DNA of 64,000 bases from Bog-473 sp963726005 (GTDB taxonomy: Bacteria > Actinomycetota > Acidimicrobiia > Acidimicrobiales > RAAP-2). The stretch spans positions 806,001 to 870,000 of the forward strand of contig CAVSAT010000004.1 in NCBI GenBank assembly GCA_963726005.1, read 5' to 3'. Below the pieces are notes generated by a model. The model had not been told where the DNA came from. It saw only the letters and a list, made by a program, of their open reading frames with translations, and searched no databases. Shown piece by piece: positions 8,793-16,981 of this stretch (positions within the stretch are counted from its first letter, which is position 1; each line of letters starts with the position of its first letter). Both the position numbers and the translations under genes were made by a program.

Positions 8793-9571
8793 CAGGCGCC
8801 TTCTCCTGCGATCCCGGGGCCGCCCTGTTCGGCCGACGGCAAGGCGGCGGTGGCATCGGCGCCGTCGCCGCCCGAACCCAGCTCGGCCTTCAGCGCCGCC
8901 AGCTCGTTGTCCACCTGCGACGTGGTACCCACCTTGTCGAGCTCCTTCTGGATGTCGTCGACGGGCTGGGTCAGGTCGTCGAGTGCGCCCGAGGCCAGGA
9001 GCTCGTCGATGGCGCCCGCGCGCGCCTGCATGCCCGCGATCTTGTCCTGGGCGCGCTGCATGGTGGCGCCGGCGTTGCGCGTGGAGTCTGAGATGCCCGA
9101 CACGGCCTCGCCCACCTTGGTCTGAGCCTCCGCCGCCGTGTAGGAGGCCTTGAGCGTCTCCTTCTGCGTGCGGAAGCGCTCCACCCGGGACTGCAGCTCC
9201 TGGGAGGTCTGGACGAGCTTCTGCTCCTGCTCGGTGATCTGGTCGTGCTGGGTCTTCAGCTCGACGAGCTGCTCGCCGAGCGCGGCCCGCCGGGAGAGCG
9301 CCTCACGGGCCAGGTCCTCGTTGCCTTGCTGCAACGCCGACTTCGCCTGCCCCTGCAGCTTGTCGGCCTGCTTCTGCAGCCCCTGGGCCTGCAGCTCGAT
9401 CCGCTTGCGGGCCGTGGCCACGTCGGCCACCCCCCGCCGGACCTTCTGCAGCTGCTCGAGCTGCTTCTCGTAGGAGAGGTCCAGGGTGTCCCGCGGGTCC
9501 TCCATCTTGTCCAGGGCCTTGTTGGCCTTGGACCGGAAGATGTCGAGGAATCGACTGAACATGCCTGCCAT
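8792..9571 (-). CDS. pspA: PspA/IM30 (ESCRT-III-like) membrane-protecting protein
   Basis: The 259-residue protein starts MAGMFSRFLDIFRSKANKAL, the amphipathic membrane-binding helix of the PspA family, and continues as a long coiled coil rich in Gln, Glu, Lys and Arg to about residue 220. The last 40 residues are a low-complexity Gly/Ala/Asp tail. The family polymerises on damaged inner membranes and keeps the proton gradient. It is the first gene of a four-gene operon with htpX, pspAB and a phosphatase. A TATGCT box eight bases upstream of the ATG suggests a leaderless transcript. MFSRF three codons later is an alternative start. Confidence 0.92.
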   Translation of the reverse strand: MAGMFSRFLDIFRSKANKALDKMEDPRDTLDLSYEKQLEQLQKVRRGVADVATARKRIELQAQGLQKQADKLQGQAKSALQQGNEDLAREALSRRAALGEQLVELKTQHDQITEQEQKLVQTSQELQSRVERFRTQKETLKASYTAAEAQTKVGEAVSGISDSTRNAGATMQRAQDKIAGMQARAGAIDELLASGALDDLTQPVDDIQKELDKVGTTSQVDNELAALKAELGSGGDGADATAALPSAEQGGPGIAGEGA

Positions 9572-9579
9572 GGACTACG

Positions 9580-9585
9580 AGCATA
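9580..9585 (-). promoter_or_regulatory. -10 box TATGCT upstream of pspA
   Basis: On the minus strand TATGCT (TANNNT) ends eight bases before the pspA ATG and there is no ribosome binding site between them. It faces the mca promoter about 50 bases away. A leaderless start is inferred. Confidence 0.45.
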
Positions 9586-9636
9586 AGGCCCAGCGGGGGC
9601 GGGGTGGCACCGGGCGGGCCAGCGCAGGCACGCCGC

Positions 9637-9642
9637 TAAGGT
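9637..9642 (+). promoter_or_regulatory. -10 box TAAGGT upstream of mca
   Basis: TAAGGT ends six bases before the GTG start of mca, with no ribosome binding site in the gap, so transcription probably begins at the start codon. Confidence 0.5.
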
Positions 9643-9648
9643 CACCCC

Positions 9649-10512
9649 GTGCCCGATCGCCTCTGCCTCCTGTGCGTCCACGCGCACCCCGACGACGAGG
9701 CCTCCAAGGGTGCCCCGACGGTGGCCCGCTACCACGCCGAGGGCGTCCGGACGGTGCTGGTGTGCTGCACCGGCGGCGAGGAGGGCGACATCTTGAACCC
9801 GGCGATGGACACGCCCGAGGTCCGGGCGGACATCGGGCGCATCCGCATGGCCGAGCTCAAGGCGGCCACCGACATCATCGGCTACGACGAGACCGTCCTC
9901 CTCGGCTACCGCGACTCGGGCATGCCCGACTCGGAGGCCAACAAGCGGCCGGACTCCTTCGCGCAAGCCCCCCTCGACGAGGCGGTCGGTCGCCTGGTCG
10001 CCGTCATCCGCCGGGAGCGGCCCCAGGTGATCGTGACCTACGGCGACAACCAGAACGAGTACCCGCATCCGGACCATCTGCGGGTCCACGAGATCTCCGT
10101 CGTGGCCTTCGACGCCGCCGGCGATCCGGACCGCTTCCGTGGCGCCGGACCGCCGTTCACCCCGGCCAAGCTCTACTACTCGGTGTGGTCGGGGGAGCGC
10201 TTCCGCCAGATCCACGAGAAGTACGGGGAGCTCGGTCTCACGTCACCGTTCGACGACAAGTGGCTGGCGCGCATGACGCGCACCGAGCCCTTCACCACGA
10301 CCATCGACGTCGCGGGCTTCACCGAGGTGCGGGGCGCCGCGCTGAAAGCTCATGCGACCCAGGTCGATCCCGACTCGCCGTTCTGGTTCGGCCTCCCGCC
10401 CGAGGTCATGCGCGACATCCATCCGTTCGACGAGTTCCGTCTGGCCCAGAGCCGCGTCGGCCCGACCGACGTCACCGAGAACGACCTCTTCGAGGGGGTC
10501 CGCTCCGGCTGA
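9649..10512 (+). CDS. mca: Mycothiol S-conjugate amidase
   Basis: A 287-residue LmbE/PIG-L family zinc deacetylase. The metal-binding HAHPDDEASKGA lies at residues 11-22 and the second metal site YPHPDHLRVH near 139-147. The C-terminal half (PFTTTIDVAGF, then LKAHATQVDPDSPFWF) follows Mca rather than MshB. Mca cleaves mycothiol conjugates of toxins or drugs into a mercapturic acid for export and a reusable glucosaminyl inositol. Its presence implies that the host makes mycothiol, the actinobacterial thiol. It is monocistronic and probably leaderless. Confidence 0.9.
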   Translation: MPDRLCLLCVHAHPDDEASKGAPTVARYHAEGVRTVLVCCTGGEEGDILNPAMDTPEVRADIGRIRMAELKAATDIIGYDETVLLGYRDSGMPDSEANKRPDSFAQAPLDEAVGRLVAVIRRERPQVIVTYGDNQNEYPHPDHLRVHEISVVAFDAAGDPDRFRGAGPPFTPAKLYYSVWSGERFRQIHEKYGELGLTSPFDDKWLARMTRTEPFTTTIDVAGFTEVRGAALKAHATQVDPDSPFWFGLPPEVMRDIHPFDEFRLAQSRVGPTDVTENDLFEGVRSG

Positions 10513-10519
10513 GGCCGGA

Positions 10520-11020
10520 TCAGGCGGTGGGTCCGAGGAAGCCCCAGCTGATCACCCCGGCGCTCTGCAACAGCACGAGCGTCACCGCGGTCGCGAGCAG
10601 GGCGAGCAATACGACCGTCGCCACGACCTTCCACGACGGGGCCGGCCTGCTCCGGGCCCGGATCCTCCGGCGCCGTTCCAGCCGTGAGGGCCCCGCCGGC
10701 GTCGCCGGGCCCGACGCGGCGGTCGTGGCCGCGCCCGCCGCCGTCCGCATCACCGCCTCGAGGTCATCGACGCTCCAGCCGGGGACGACGAGTGGTGTGG
10801 TCGCCCCGCCGCCGTGCACCGTGAGCAGCACGCCGCCGCGCCGCTCCTCTACCTCCCATTGCGACACCCGGTCCCACGGCATCAACGTGGCGGCCCGCCC
10901 CGGCCGCCTGATCTCGATGCCGTCGGTCGAGAGCGCGATGTCGAAGACCTCGGCGGGGGAGCGGCGCCGTCCCGTGAGGATCGAGACGCCCACGATGGTG
11001 GTCGCGGTCGTGGCGCGCAC
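10520..11020 (-). CDS. Small protein with one C-terminal membrane helix, unknown function
   Basis: A GTG 11 bases after the stop of the upstream deacetylase is the best start, giving 166 residues. The first 90 residues have beta-rich, PH-like spacing (VFDIALSTDGIEIRRPGR, then WDRVSQWEVEERRGGVLL). A basic stretch (SRLERRRRIRARSR) precedes a single hydrophobic helix near the C-terminus (KVVATVVLLALLATAVTLVL). It is the last gene of a purK-purE-deacetylase run. No function is recognised; a cytoplasmic PH-like domain anchored at the tail is inference. Confidence 0.6.
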   Translation of the reverse strand: MRATTATTIVGVSILTGRRRSPAEVFDIALSTDGIEIRRPGRAATLMPWDRVSQWEVEERRGGVLLTVHGGGATTPLVVPGWSVDDLEAVMRTAAGAATTAASGPATPAGPSRLERRRRIRARSRPAPSWKVVATVVLLALLATAVTLVLLQSAGVISWGFLGPTA

Positions 11021-11031
11021 CGGGCTCGGGT

Positions 11032-11877
11032 TCAACCGCCCGCCCGCGCGAGCTCGCGCAAGGGCCGGTAGCCGATCAGGGTCGCTCCCGCCTCCTGCAG
11101 CAGCCGAGGGACCCAGTCCTCCTTGCGGATCATGTGGTGATCGTCGACCCTCGACTTCCAGTCGTCGGTGGCCAAGGAGCGCAACTCCGCCGAGTCGACG
11201 GCCGGGTGCAAGAGGAATTCGGTGACGCCGGGCCGGAGCGTGCGCAGGTCGCGCTCGAAGGTCTGGCGGGAGCCCACCCCGGGGACGAGGCGGAAGTGAT
11301 CGGTGAAGACGGCGCCGGCGTCCGCCGCCACCGCTCGGGCGGGAAAGCCGACGTAGCGCTCCATGGCCGCACTCACCATGCGCAGGGGCAGCCCGAACGC
11401 GGTCGCCAGCTCGAGGTAGACGTCGAAGAATTCGGGTCGCAGCTGCAGGGTGCCCATGTGGGCGTCGAGGTGGCTCACGTCGAAGCCCCACAGGATGGCC
11501 CGCTCAATCTGGGCCCGGCACTCCCGGCGCACCTCGTCGAGGTCGGCGTGGTCCCAGACGTCCTCGACCGTGCGCGGGAACCCCCCGTCGCCGCCGAGCA
11601 GCGAAGGGGCGTGGGTGATGGGCCCCCAGCGGTACAGCTCGTACTCCGCGTTGAGCGTGAGGTGGACCCCGATGTCCTCGCCCCGGTAGCGGCTGCTCGC
11701 CTCCCGGGCCCACGGGCAGGGCACCATCAGTGTGGCGCTGGTGACCGTCCCCGTGGCGAGGCACTCGTAGACGCCGACGTTGGCCGAGTGGCAGGAACCC
11801 AGGTCATCGGCGTTGATGATGACCAGCTTGGCGTCGGCTCCGTAGCCGAGCCGCTGGGCCAGGTTCGGCTCAATCAT
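11032..11877 (-). CDS. YdjC/ChbG-family carbohydrate deacetylase
   Basis: A 281-residue protein with metal-binding NADDLGSCHSANVG at residues 22-35, HLTLNAEYELY, and HLDAHMGTLQLRPEF near the middle, as in the YdjC family that deacetylates N-acetylated sugars such as chito-oligosaccharides with a divalent metal. No sugar transport or chitin genes lie nearby, so the substrate is open. The ATG overlaps the end of purE by eight bases, which ties expression to the purine genes for reasons not apparent from function. Confidence 0.8.
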   Translation of the reverse strand: MIEPNLAQRLGYGADAKLVIINADDLGSCHSANVGVYECLATGTVTSATLMVPCPWAREASSRYRGEDIGVHLTLNAEYELYRWGPITHAPSLLGGDGGFPRTVEDVWDHADLDEVRRECRAQIERAILWGFDVSHLDAHMGTLQLRPEFFDVYLELATAFGLPLRMVSAAMERYVGFPARAVAADAGAVFTDHFRLVPGVGSRQTFERDLRTLRPGVTEFLLHPAVDSAELRSLATDDWKSRVDDHHMIRKEDWVPRLLQEAGATLIGYRPLRELARAGG

Positions 11878-12376
11878 GCTCCGTCGCTCCTCCGGACACG
11901 TCGGCGTCCTGGCCCCGGGCCTCCGACGCGATCTCCTCTTGGAATGCCGCCATTCTCACCGTGAGGTCCGGGTCGCCCACGGCCAGGATGCGCACGGCGA
12001 GGAGCCCAGCGTTGCGGGCCCCGTTCACCGCCATCGTCGCCACCGGCACCCCCTTGGGCATCTGCACGATCGACAGCAGGCTGTCGAGGCCGTCGAGGTT
12101 CGACAGGGCGACCGGCACGCCGATGACCGGGAGTGTGGTGACCGAGGCGAGCATCCCGGGCAGGTGGGCGGCCCCGCCCGCGCCGGCGATCAGGACCCGC
12201 AGGCCGCGGCCCGCCGCCTCTTGACCGAAGGCGATCATGTCGCGCGGCGTCCGGTGCGCCGACACCACGCGCACCTCGTGGGGCACGACGAAGCGCTCGA
12301 GCAGCTCGGCGGCGCCTCGCATCACCGGGAGGTCCGACGAGCTCCCCATCACGACCGCCACGACGGGAGCGGTCAC
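11870..12376 (-). CDS. purE: N5-carboxyaminoimidazole ribonucleotide mutase
   Basis: A 168-residue class I PurE. The CAIR-binding P-loop GSSSDLPVM follows the first strand, SAHRTP lies near residue 42, and AGAGGAAHLPGMLAS and GVPVALSNLDGLDSLLS follow in order. The enzyme moves the carboxyl group of N5-CAIR to C4 in de novo purine synthesis, taking substrate from PurK. The GTG overlaps the purK stop (GTGA), which fixes the start. The C-terminal 12 residues overlap the start of the deacetylase gene. Confidence 0.93.
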   Translation of the reverse strand: MTAPVVAVVMGSSSDLPVMRGAAELLERFVVPHEVRVVSAHRTPRDMIAFGQEAAGRGLRVLIAGAGGAAHLPGMLASVTTLPVIGVPVALSNLDGLDSLLSIVQMPKGVPVATMAVNGARNAGLLAVRILAVGDPDLTVRMAAFQEEIASEARGQDADVSGGATEHD

Positions 12377-13548
12377 GGGGATACCCCATGGGGCAGCTCG
12401 ATCTCGTCGGGCACCGGGGTCCCGAGGGCGATCGCGGCCGACCACGCCTGGGACCGCACGACGTCGGCCTCGTCGCCGCACACCGTCACGTGCCCCAGCT
12501 TGCGTCCCGGCCGGGCGGCCTTCCCGTAGAGGTGGACGTGCGCACCCTCCACGGCGAGCCCACGCGCGAGCAGGTGGGCCGGATCGGTGCCCGCCGGGCC
12601 CCCGAAGACGTTCACGCTGGCCACCTGCGGGTGCAGCGGGGCTGTCGACCCGAGCGGCAGGTCCAGCACGGCGCGCACGTGGTTCTCGAACTGGGAGGCG
12701 ACGGCACCCTCAATGGTCCAATGTCCCGAGTTGTGGGGCCGGGTCGCGAGCTCGTTGACGAGGAGCCGGCCCTGCGACGAGAACAGCTCGACGGCCATCA
12801 CGCCGACCGCACCCGCGATCTCGGCCACCTTCTGTCCCAGGGCGGCGGCCGCGTCCACGACCTCGGGGGCCAGCCGCCCGGGGACGAGGACCTCGCGGCA
12901 GACCCCGGCCACCTGCGCCGTCTCGACGGCGGGCCAGGCCGAGGAGGCGCCCGATGGGCTGCGGACCACCATGACGGCGAGCTCGGCGTCAATGGGCACG
13001 AGCTCCTCCACCACAGCGCGGCCCGAGACCTGCGCCAGGACCGCCTCGGCCTCGGTGCGGTCGCGGACCGGCCACACAGCCCTGCCGTCGTAGCCCCCGC
13101 GGGCCGCCTTCAGCACGACCGGCCAGCCGTGGGTGGCGGCGAAGGCCGCGACCGTCTCGGACGCGTCCGGCCCGCTGTCCACCACGGCGTAGCTCGGGAC
13201 GGGCACGCCGGCAGCGTCGAGCACGGTGCGCATGCGGGCCTTGTCCACTGCGAGCTCCAACGCGTCGGCGCCGGGCCGCAGCATCGCACCGCCGGCCGCC
13301 AGCGCGGCCACGATGTCGAGGTCGACCTGCTCGTGATCGAACGTGACGACGCCACAGCGCTGGGCGAACGCTCCGAACTCCTCGAAGACGAAGGGCGACC
13401 CCACCATCACCTCGGCGGCCACCGCGCAGGCTGCGTCATCGGCGCGTTCGGCCAGTACGGCCATGGAGAGGCCGAGGGCGCTGGCCGCCTCGCCCGCCAT
13501 GCGGGCCAGCTGGCCCGCCCCGACGAACCCGACGTCGTGGGTCTTCAG
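12373..13548 (-). CDS. purK: N5-carboxyaminoimidazole ribonucleotide synthase, start uncertain
   Basis: ATP-grasp enzyme that carboxylates AIR with bicarbonate and ATP, feeding PurE. Motifs include PVVLKAARGGYDGRAV, EELVPIDAELAVMVVRS, ELFSSQGRLLVNELATRPHN and SQFENHVRAVL. The family's first loop (VGFVGAGQLARMAGEAA) lies upstream of the first in-frame ATG at 13500, and that frame offers only a CTG at 13548. A GTG at 13553 reads GTGAGC and then hits TGA; one extra C there would give a normal VSLKTHDVGFVGAG start. So either a CTG start is used or one base is missing. The true protein is about 391 residues. Confidence 0.85.
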   Translation of the reverse strand: MKTHDVGFVGAGQLARMAGEAASALGLSMAVLAERADDAACAVAAEVMVGSPFVFEEFGAFAQRCGVVTFDHEQVDLDIVAALAAGGAMLRPGADALELAVDKARMRTVLDAAGVPVPSYAVVDSGPDASETVAAFAATHGWPVVLKAARGGYDGRAVWPVRDRTEAEAVLAQVSGRAVVEELVPIDAELAVMVVRSPSGASSAWPAVETAQVAGVCREVLVPGRLAPEVVDAAAALGQKVAEIAGAVGVMAVELFSSQGRLLVNELATRPHNSGHWTIEGAVASQFENHVRAVLDLPLGSTAPLHPQVASVNVFGGPAGTDPAHLLARGLAVEGAHVHLYGKAARPGRKLGHVTVCGDEADVVRSQAWSAAIALGTPVPDEIELPHGVSP

Positions 13549-13628
13549 CTCACTCGCCCCCGTCCGGGGATTCGCCTAGACAGAGGGGCGGACACACTGG
13601 GCAGACTACGCGAGGGAGAACCGGGGAC

Positions 13629-14549
13629 ATGGCAAAAGCACTGCGTATCGGGAGCATGATCGACGTCGACAGGTCGTTGCCCGACACCGTGGCCCAGCTC
13701 GAGCGGTACAGGGAGGCCGGTTTCACCCACGCGTTTGCGTCCCAGATCTTCGGCCCCGACGCCCTCACCCTGCTCGCCGCGGCCGGCGCGCAGGTGCCCG
13801 GGATCGACCTGGGCACCGGCGTGGTGCCCGTGCACCCGCGTCACCCGATGATGCTTGCCGCGCAGGCCCTCACGGTGCAGTGGGCCACCGGCAACCGGCT
13901 TCTGCTCGGGATCGGGCTGTCGCACCAGGTGGTGGTGGAGGGCATCTGGGGCATGAGCTTCGACAGGCCGGCCCGCTACATGAAGGAGTACCTCAGCTCG
14001 CTGATGCCACTGCTGCGGGGCGAGGTGGTCAACAGCACCGGCGAGCGCGTCACCACCAACGCCTTCCTGCCCATCGAGATCCCGGGCGTCGAGGCACCGC
14101 CCGTTCTCGTCGCCGCCCTGGGCCCCGCCATGCTCAAGCTGGCGGGCACGGTCGCCGACGGCACCGTGACCTGGATGACGGGCACCGGGACCATCGGAAG
14201 CCACATCGCGCCGACGATCACCGCCGCGGCGCGGGCGGCGGGCCGGCCGGCCCCCCGGGTCGTCGTGTCCCTGCCGGTCGCCGTGACCAACGACCCCGAG
14301 GCGGCCCGGGAGCGGATCAACGCGGCGCTCTCGATCTACCCGAACCTGCCCTCCTACAAGGCCATGCTCGACAAGGAAGGTGCCGCGAGCCCAGCTGACA
14401 TCGCGTTCATCGGCGACGAGGAGGCCGTCGCCGGTGCTGTCGCCACGCTGGCCGAGGCCGGAGCGACCGACTTCGTGGCGGCGATCGTGGGTGACGCGGC
14501 GGAACGGGCGCGCGGCTTCTCGTTGCTCGGCGAGCTCGCCCGCCCCTAG
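13629..14549 (+). CDS. F420-dependent LLM-class oxidoreductase
   Basis: A 306-residue luciferase-like monooxygenase-fold protein starting MAKALRIGSMIDVDRSLPDT. Conserved pieces are LGTGVVPVHPRHPMMLAAQA, GNRLLLGIGLSHQVVVEG and VLVAALGPAMLKLAGTVADG, matching the TIGR03564 group of actinobacterial F420-dependent oxidoreductases. The protein should be a soluble TIM barrel using reduced F420 or flavin. The ATG has GAGGGAG about 12 bases upstream. It is a single gene divergent from purK, so the substrate has no contextual hint. Confidence 0.85.
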   Translation: MAKALRIGSMIDVDRSLPDTVAQLERYREAGFTHAFASQIFGPDALTLLAAAGAQVPGIDLGTGVVPVHPRHPMMLAAQALTVQWATGNRLLLGIGLSHQVVVEGIWGMSFDRPARYMKEYLSSLMPLLRGEVVNSTGERVTTNAFLPIEIPGVEAPPVLVAALGPAMLKLAGTVADGTVTWMTGTGTIGSHIAPTITAAARAAGRPAPRVVVSLPVAVTNDPEAARERINAALSIYPNLPSYKAMLDKEGAASPADIAFIGDEEAVAGAVATLAEAGATDFVAAIVGDAAERARGFSLLGELARP

Positions 14550-14587
14550 GCCCGATCCCTTCGAGCGCGCAGACGGGGCGCCCGGGC

Positions 14588-15187
14588 TCAGCGTGACAGC
14601 GTCGTGTACTTGAACTCGTTCAGGTCGGGCTGGGCCTCGAAGAGCTCGAGCACGCCCTCAATCGTCCGGCGCGCCAGCGCGGCGTCGCCCTGTGGCCGGC
14701 TCATCAGGCGCACGAACACGGCGCGGTCGCCCACCACGAACGTGGGCACGCCGAACACCTTCCACTTGGCCACCGACTCCTCGTGGGCGCGCCGCAGTTC
14801 CTTGACGACCTGGTCCGCCCCGGCCTCGTCCACCACCGTGTCGCCCGGCACGCCGGCCGTGTCGAGCACGCGCGCCACCACATCGGGCTGGCGGAGGTCG
14901 AGCCCCTCGTCGTGACGGGCGGCAAAGAGGGCGACGTGCGCGTCGAGGAATCGATCGGGGTACTGGTCGCGGACCACGACGCCAGCGGCCAGAGCCAGGA
15001 GGTCCTTCGCCTTGGCGGGGTCGTCCCACACGGGCGTTCCGCCCTCCGGGACGTGGACCTGGCCCAACGAGAAGGGCAGGAACGTCACGTCCCAGTCCGC
15101 ACCGTCCGCCAGCGCCAGGGCGAGGTGCTCATGCGCATTGCGGGCGAAGGGGCAGCGGTAGTCCCAGTTGACGAAGTACGGCATCAT
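14588..15187 (-). CDS. DsbA-family thioredoxin-fold protein with a single active-site Cys
   Basis: A 199-residue cytoplasmic protein (no signal peptide) of the DsbA/FrnE-like family. The active-site position reads DYRCPFARN, so Cys12 is present but the usual second Cys of CXXC is Ala. The cis-Pro loop is FGVPTFVV near residue 155. This set is common in mycothiol-using actinobacteria, where such proteins may act as isomerases or thiol transferases rather than oxidases. The ATG overlaps the stop of the PAP2 gene, so the two are coupled. Function is inferred from fold only. Confidence 0.75.
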   Translation of the reverse strand: MMPYFVNWDYRCPFARNAHEHLALALADGADWDVTFLPFSLGQVHVPEGGTPVWDDPAKAKDLLALAAGVVVRDQYPDRFLDAHVALFAARHDEGLDLRQPDVVARVLDTAGVPGDTVVDEAGADQVVKELRRAHEESVAKWKVFGVPTFVVGDRAVFVRLMSRPQGDAALARRTIEGVLELFEAQPDLNEFKYTTLSR

Positions 15188-15798
15188 AATTCGTGCAACA
15201 CGACGCCACCCTCGCCCATTCCCCCGCCACTGCGGCGGCCAGGCCTCTTGCTGCGGCGACCAGGCCTCTTGCTGCGGCGCCCCCGGCTTCCGGGTGTGAC
15301 GACGTCGACGATGGGACGCAGACCCAGCCCGAGGACCGACCCGATCACGGCGCCTCCGGCCACGTCGGTCGGATGGTGGGCGCGCAGGTGGACGCGGCTG
15401 GCGGCGACGGCCGACGCAAAGGCGATGTTGACGGCCGTCCCGGTGTCGGAGTCCCCCAAGACGAATGCCGTGCAGAAGGCGGCGAGCGTGTGGCCACTCG
15501 GGAAGCTGCTGCTCGTGGGCGTGCGCACGGCGGCCGCGAGATGCTCGTCCGGGCGCTGCCGCTCGACCGCCGCCTTGACCATCTGGCTCACGATGAGTGA
15601 CGAGAAGCCCGCGACACCGAGCGCCACGACGGCGCGGCGTCGGTCCGGCCCGCGCCGGCGCGCCTTGAGGCCGGCCAGCAGCACCCAGATGACGCCGTAG
15701 TCGGCCAGGTTGGAGACGACGGACGCCGCGTGATCGACCGCCGGATGCCCCCGCAGAGGCTCGAAGGCGGCGTCGACCGCCTCGTCGAGGGTGCTCAC
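15184..15798 (-). CDS. PAP2-family membrane phosphatase
   Basis: The 204-residue protein has the three PAP2 phosphatase motifs: KAAVERQRP, PSGHT, and SRVHLRAHHPTD. Four to five hydrophobic helices make it an integral membrane enzyme that dephosphorylates a lipid phosphate such as phosphatidic acid or a prenyl diphosphate. The C-terminus is an Arg/Lys-rich tail made by a 21-base tandem duplication. The GTG start lies just after the nuclease gene and the stop overlaps the DsbA-like gene (ATGA), forming a short operon. Confidence 0.85.
   Translation of the reverse strand: MSTLDEAVDAAFEPLRGHPAVDHAASVVSNLADYGVIWVLLAGLKARRRGPDRRRAVVALGVAGFSSLIVSQMVKAAVERQRPDEHLAAAVRTPTSSSFPSGHTLAAFCTAFVLGDSDTGTAVNIAFASAVAASRVHLRAHHPTDVAGGAVIGSVLGLGLRPIVDVVTPGSRGRRSKRPGRRSKRPGRRSGGGMGEGGVVLHEL
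15239..15280 (-). repeat. Two tandem 21-bp copies in the PAP2 tail
   Basis: Units at 15239-15259 and 15260-15280 differ at one base. In frame they give two copies of RRSKRPG, a basic tail that may lie on the membrane surface. The number of copies could vary between strains. Confidence 0.7.
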
Positions 15799-15808
15799 GT
15801 GGGTCCGG

Positions 15809-16579
15809 TCACGCGGCGAACGCGGGGCAGGAATCCTTGAAGTGGCAGTAGTCGCACAATGGCCCCACGTGCGGCCGGAAGTCCTCGGCGTCGCAGGCCC
15901 GCTCAATCGCCGTCCACACGGCGACCGCGCGCTTGCGCTGGCCGCGGATGGTCTGCTCGGACGCCACCGTCGAGATGGCCACCGGCTGGCGCAGGTACAG
16001 GAGCCGGACCTCCGACGGGGCGCGGCCGAGCACGCTCTCGCACAGCAGCGCGTAGGTCTGCACCCCGCCCATGCCGCCGCGCTCGAACCGCTCCGACGGT
16101 GCCCGCCCGGTCTTGTAGTCCACGACGATGAGGCTCCCGTCGGGCGCGAGGTCGAGGCGGTCGATGATGCCGCGCAGGCGCATTCCGTCGACCATCGTCT
16201 CGACGCCGAGCTCCACCCCGATCGGGTGCCTCCGGTCGGGATCCTCCAGGCAGAAGTAGTTGTCGACGAGCGTGCGCGCGTCCGCAAGGAACGACTCGGC
16301 CGCGTCCGCGTCGAGCTCGAGCTGCACGAACTCGTCGTCGTCCTGCAGCGCGCCCCAGGCCCGTTGCAGTTCGGCTCCCGCCGCGGCCGGGGAGCGGTCC
16401 CCGGCGCGGTGGTGCCAGAAGAGGCCCTCGAGGGCCGCGTGCACCAGCGTGCCCTTCACCGAGTGGGGGGAGGGTGGCTCCGGCCGCCGCTCGATCTGAG
16501 TGAACCGGAAGGCGAGCGGGCAGTTGGTGAAGGCGGTCACCTTCGACGGCGTCAGGGTGCGTGGGAGAGCGAGCGCCAC
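15809..16579 (-). CDS. RecB-family PD-(D/E)XK exonuclease domain protein
   Basis: A 256-residue single-domain nuclease. Motifs: PSKVTAFTNCPLAFRF at the start, GTLVHAALEGLF, GIIDRLDLAPDG, and the catalytic IVVDYKTGR. The C-terminus CDYCHFKDSCPAF, with the early Cys in NCPLAF, makes the four-Cys set of an AddB/Cas4-type iron-sulfur cluster. No cas or addAB genes are nearby, so this is a stand-alone member, probably acting on DNA ends in repair. The GTG start is chosen because TATCCT lies seven bases upstream (leaderless type); an ATG 33 bases earlier is the alternative. Confidence 0.85.
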   Translation of the reverse strand: MALALPRTLTPSKVTAFTNCPLAFRFTQIERRPEPPSPHSVKGTLVHAALEGLFWHHRAGDRSPAAAGAELQRAWGALQDDDEFVQLELDADAAESFLADARTLVDNYFCLEDPDRRHPIGVELGVETMVDGMRLRGIIDRLDLAPDGSLIVVDYKTGRAPSERFERGGMGGVQTYALLCESVLGRAPSEVRLLYLRQPVAISTVASEQTIRGQRKRAVAVWTAIERACDAEDFRPHVGPLCDYCHFKDSCPAFAA

Positions 16580-16586
16580 GCCCGTC

Positions 16587-16592
16587 AGGATA
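16587..16592 (-). promoter_or_regulatory. -10 box TATCCT upstream of the RecB-like nuclease
   Basis: Read on the minus strand, TATCCT ends seven bases before GTG 16579. It falls inside the longer reading frame and therefore argues for the shorter start. Confidence 0.4.
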
Positions 16593-16691
16593 CGGTCTGG
16601 CACGGCCGCCACGGCTCATGCCTGCGAGCGGGTAGAAAGAGACCGATGCGCGCTCGCGCCCGGTTCCTCTGCGCCCCTGCTGGCGGTCGCC

Positions 16692-16961
16692 GTGGCTGAC
16701 CTCAGTCGCAGTACCCGCTGGGCCGGGTTGCGGCCCGGCGACCCGGTGCAGGTCGACGGGACCCGGCTGCGCGGCGCCTCGTGGCACTTCGTGGCGCACG
16801 TGACCAACCGTGAGACCGGTGAGACCTGGGTCGAGGTCGTGGGCGGGCGCACCGGAGACCGCTCGGTGCGCTCGTTTCGCCCTGACCAGCTGTACGCCCC
16901 CACCGCCCGTCCCGGCCACGACCTGTCGCTGGCGGACGCCCCCGGGCTCCCCCTCGGCTGA
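16692..16961 (+). CDS. Conserved actinobacterial small protein, 89 aa (DUF7246-like)
   Basis: The frame from GTG encodes WAGLRPGDPVQVDGTRLRGA, then WHFVAHVTNRETGETWVEVV and GDRSVRSFRPDQLY. This string is well kept in a family of about 90-residue actinobacterial proteins without known role (family name from memory). It looks like a small soluble beta barrel. There is no clear ribosome binding site and the frame is open further upstream, so the start could be earlier. It sits 20 bases before a GNAT gene on the same strand. Confidence 0.65.
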   Translation: MADLSRSTRWAGLRPGDPVQVDGTRLRGASWHFVAHVTNRETGETWVEVVGGRTGDRSVRSFRPDQLYAPTARPGHDLSLADAPGLPLG

Positions 16962-16981
16962 CCGGCTGACCGGCCACGTCG

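Noticed and set aside
15239..15280. Tandem 21-bp repeat considered as a CRISPR fragment
   Set aside because: The copies are directly adjacent with no spacers and lie in frame within the PAP2 gene. No CRISPR array exists in the window.
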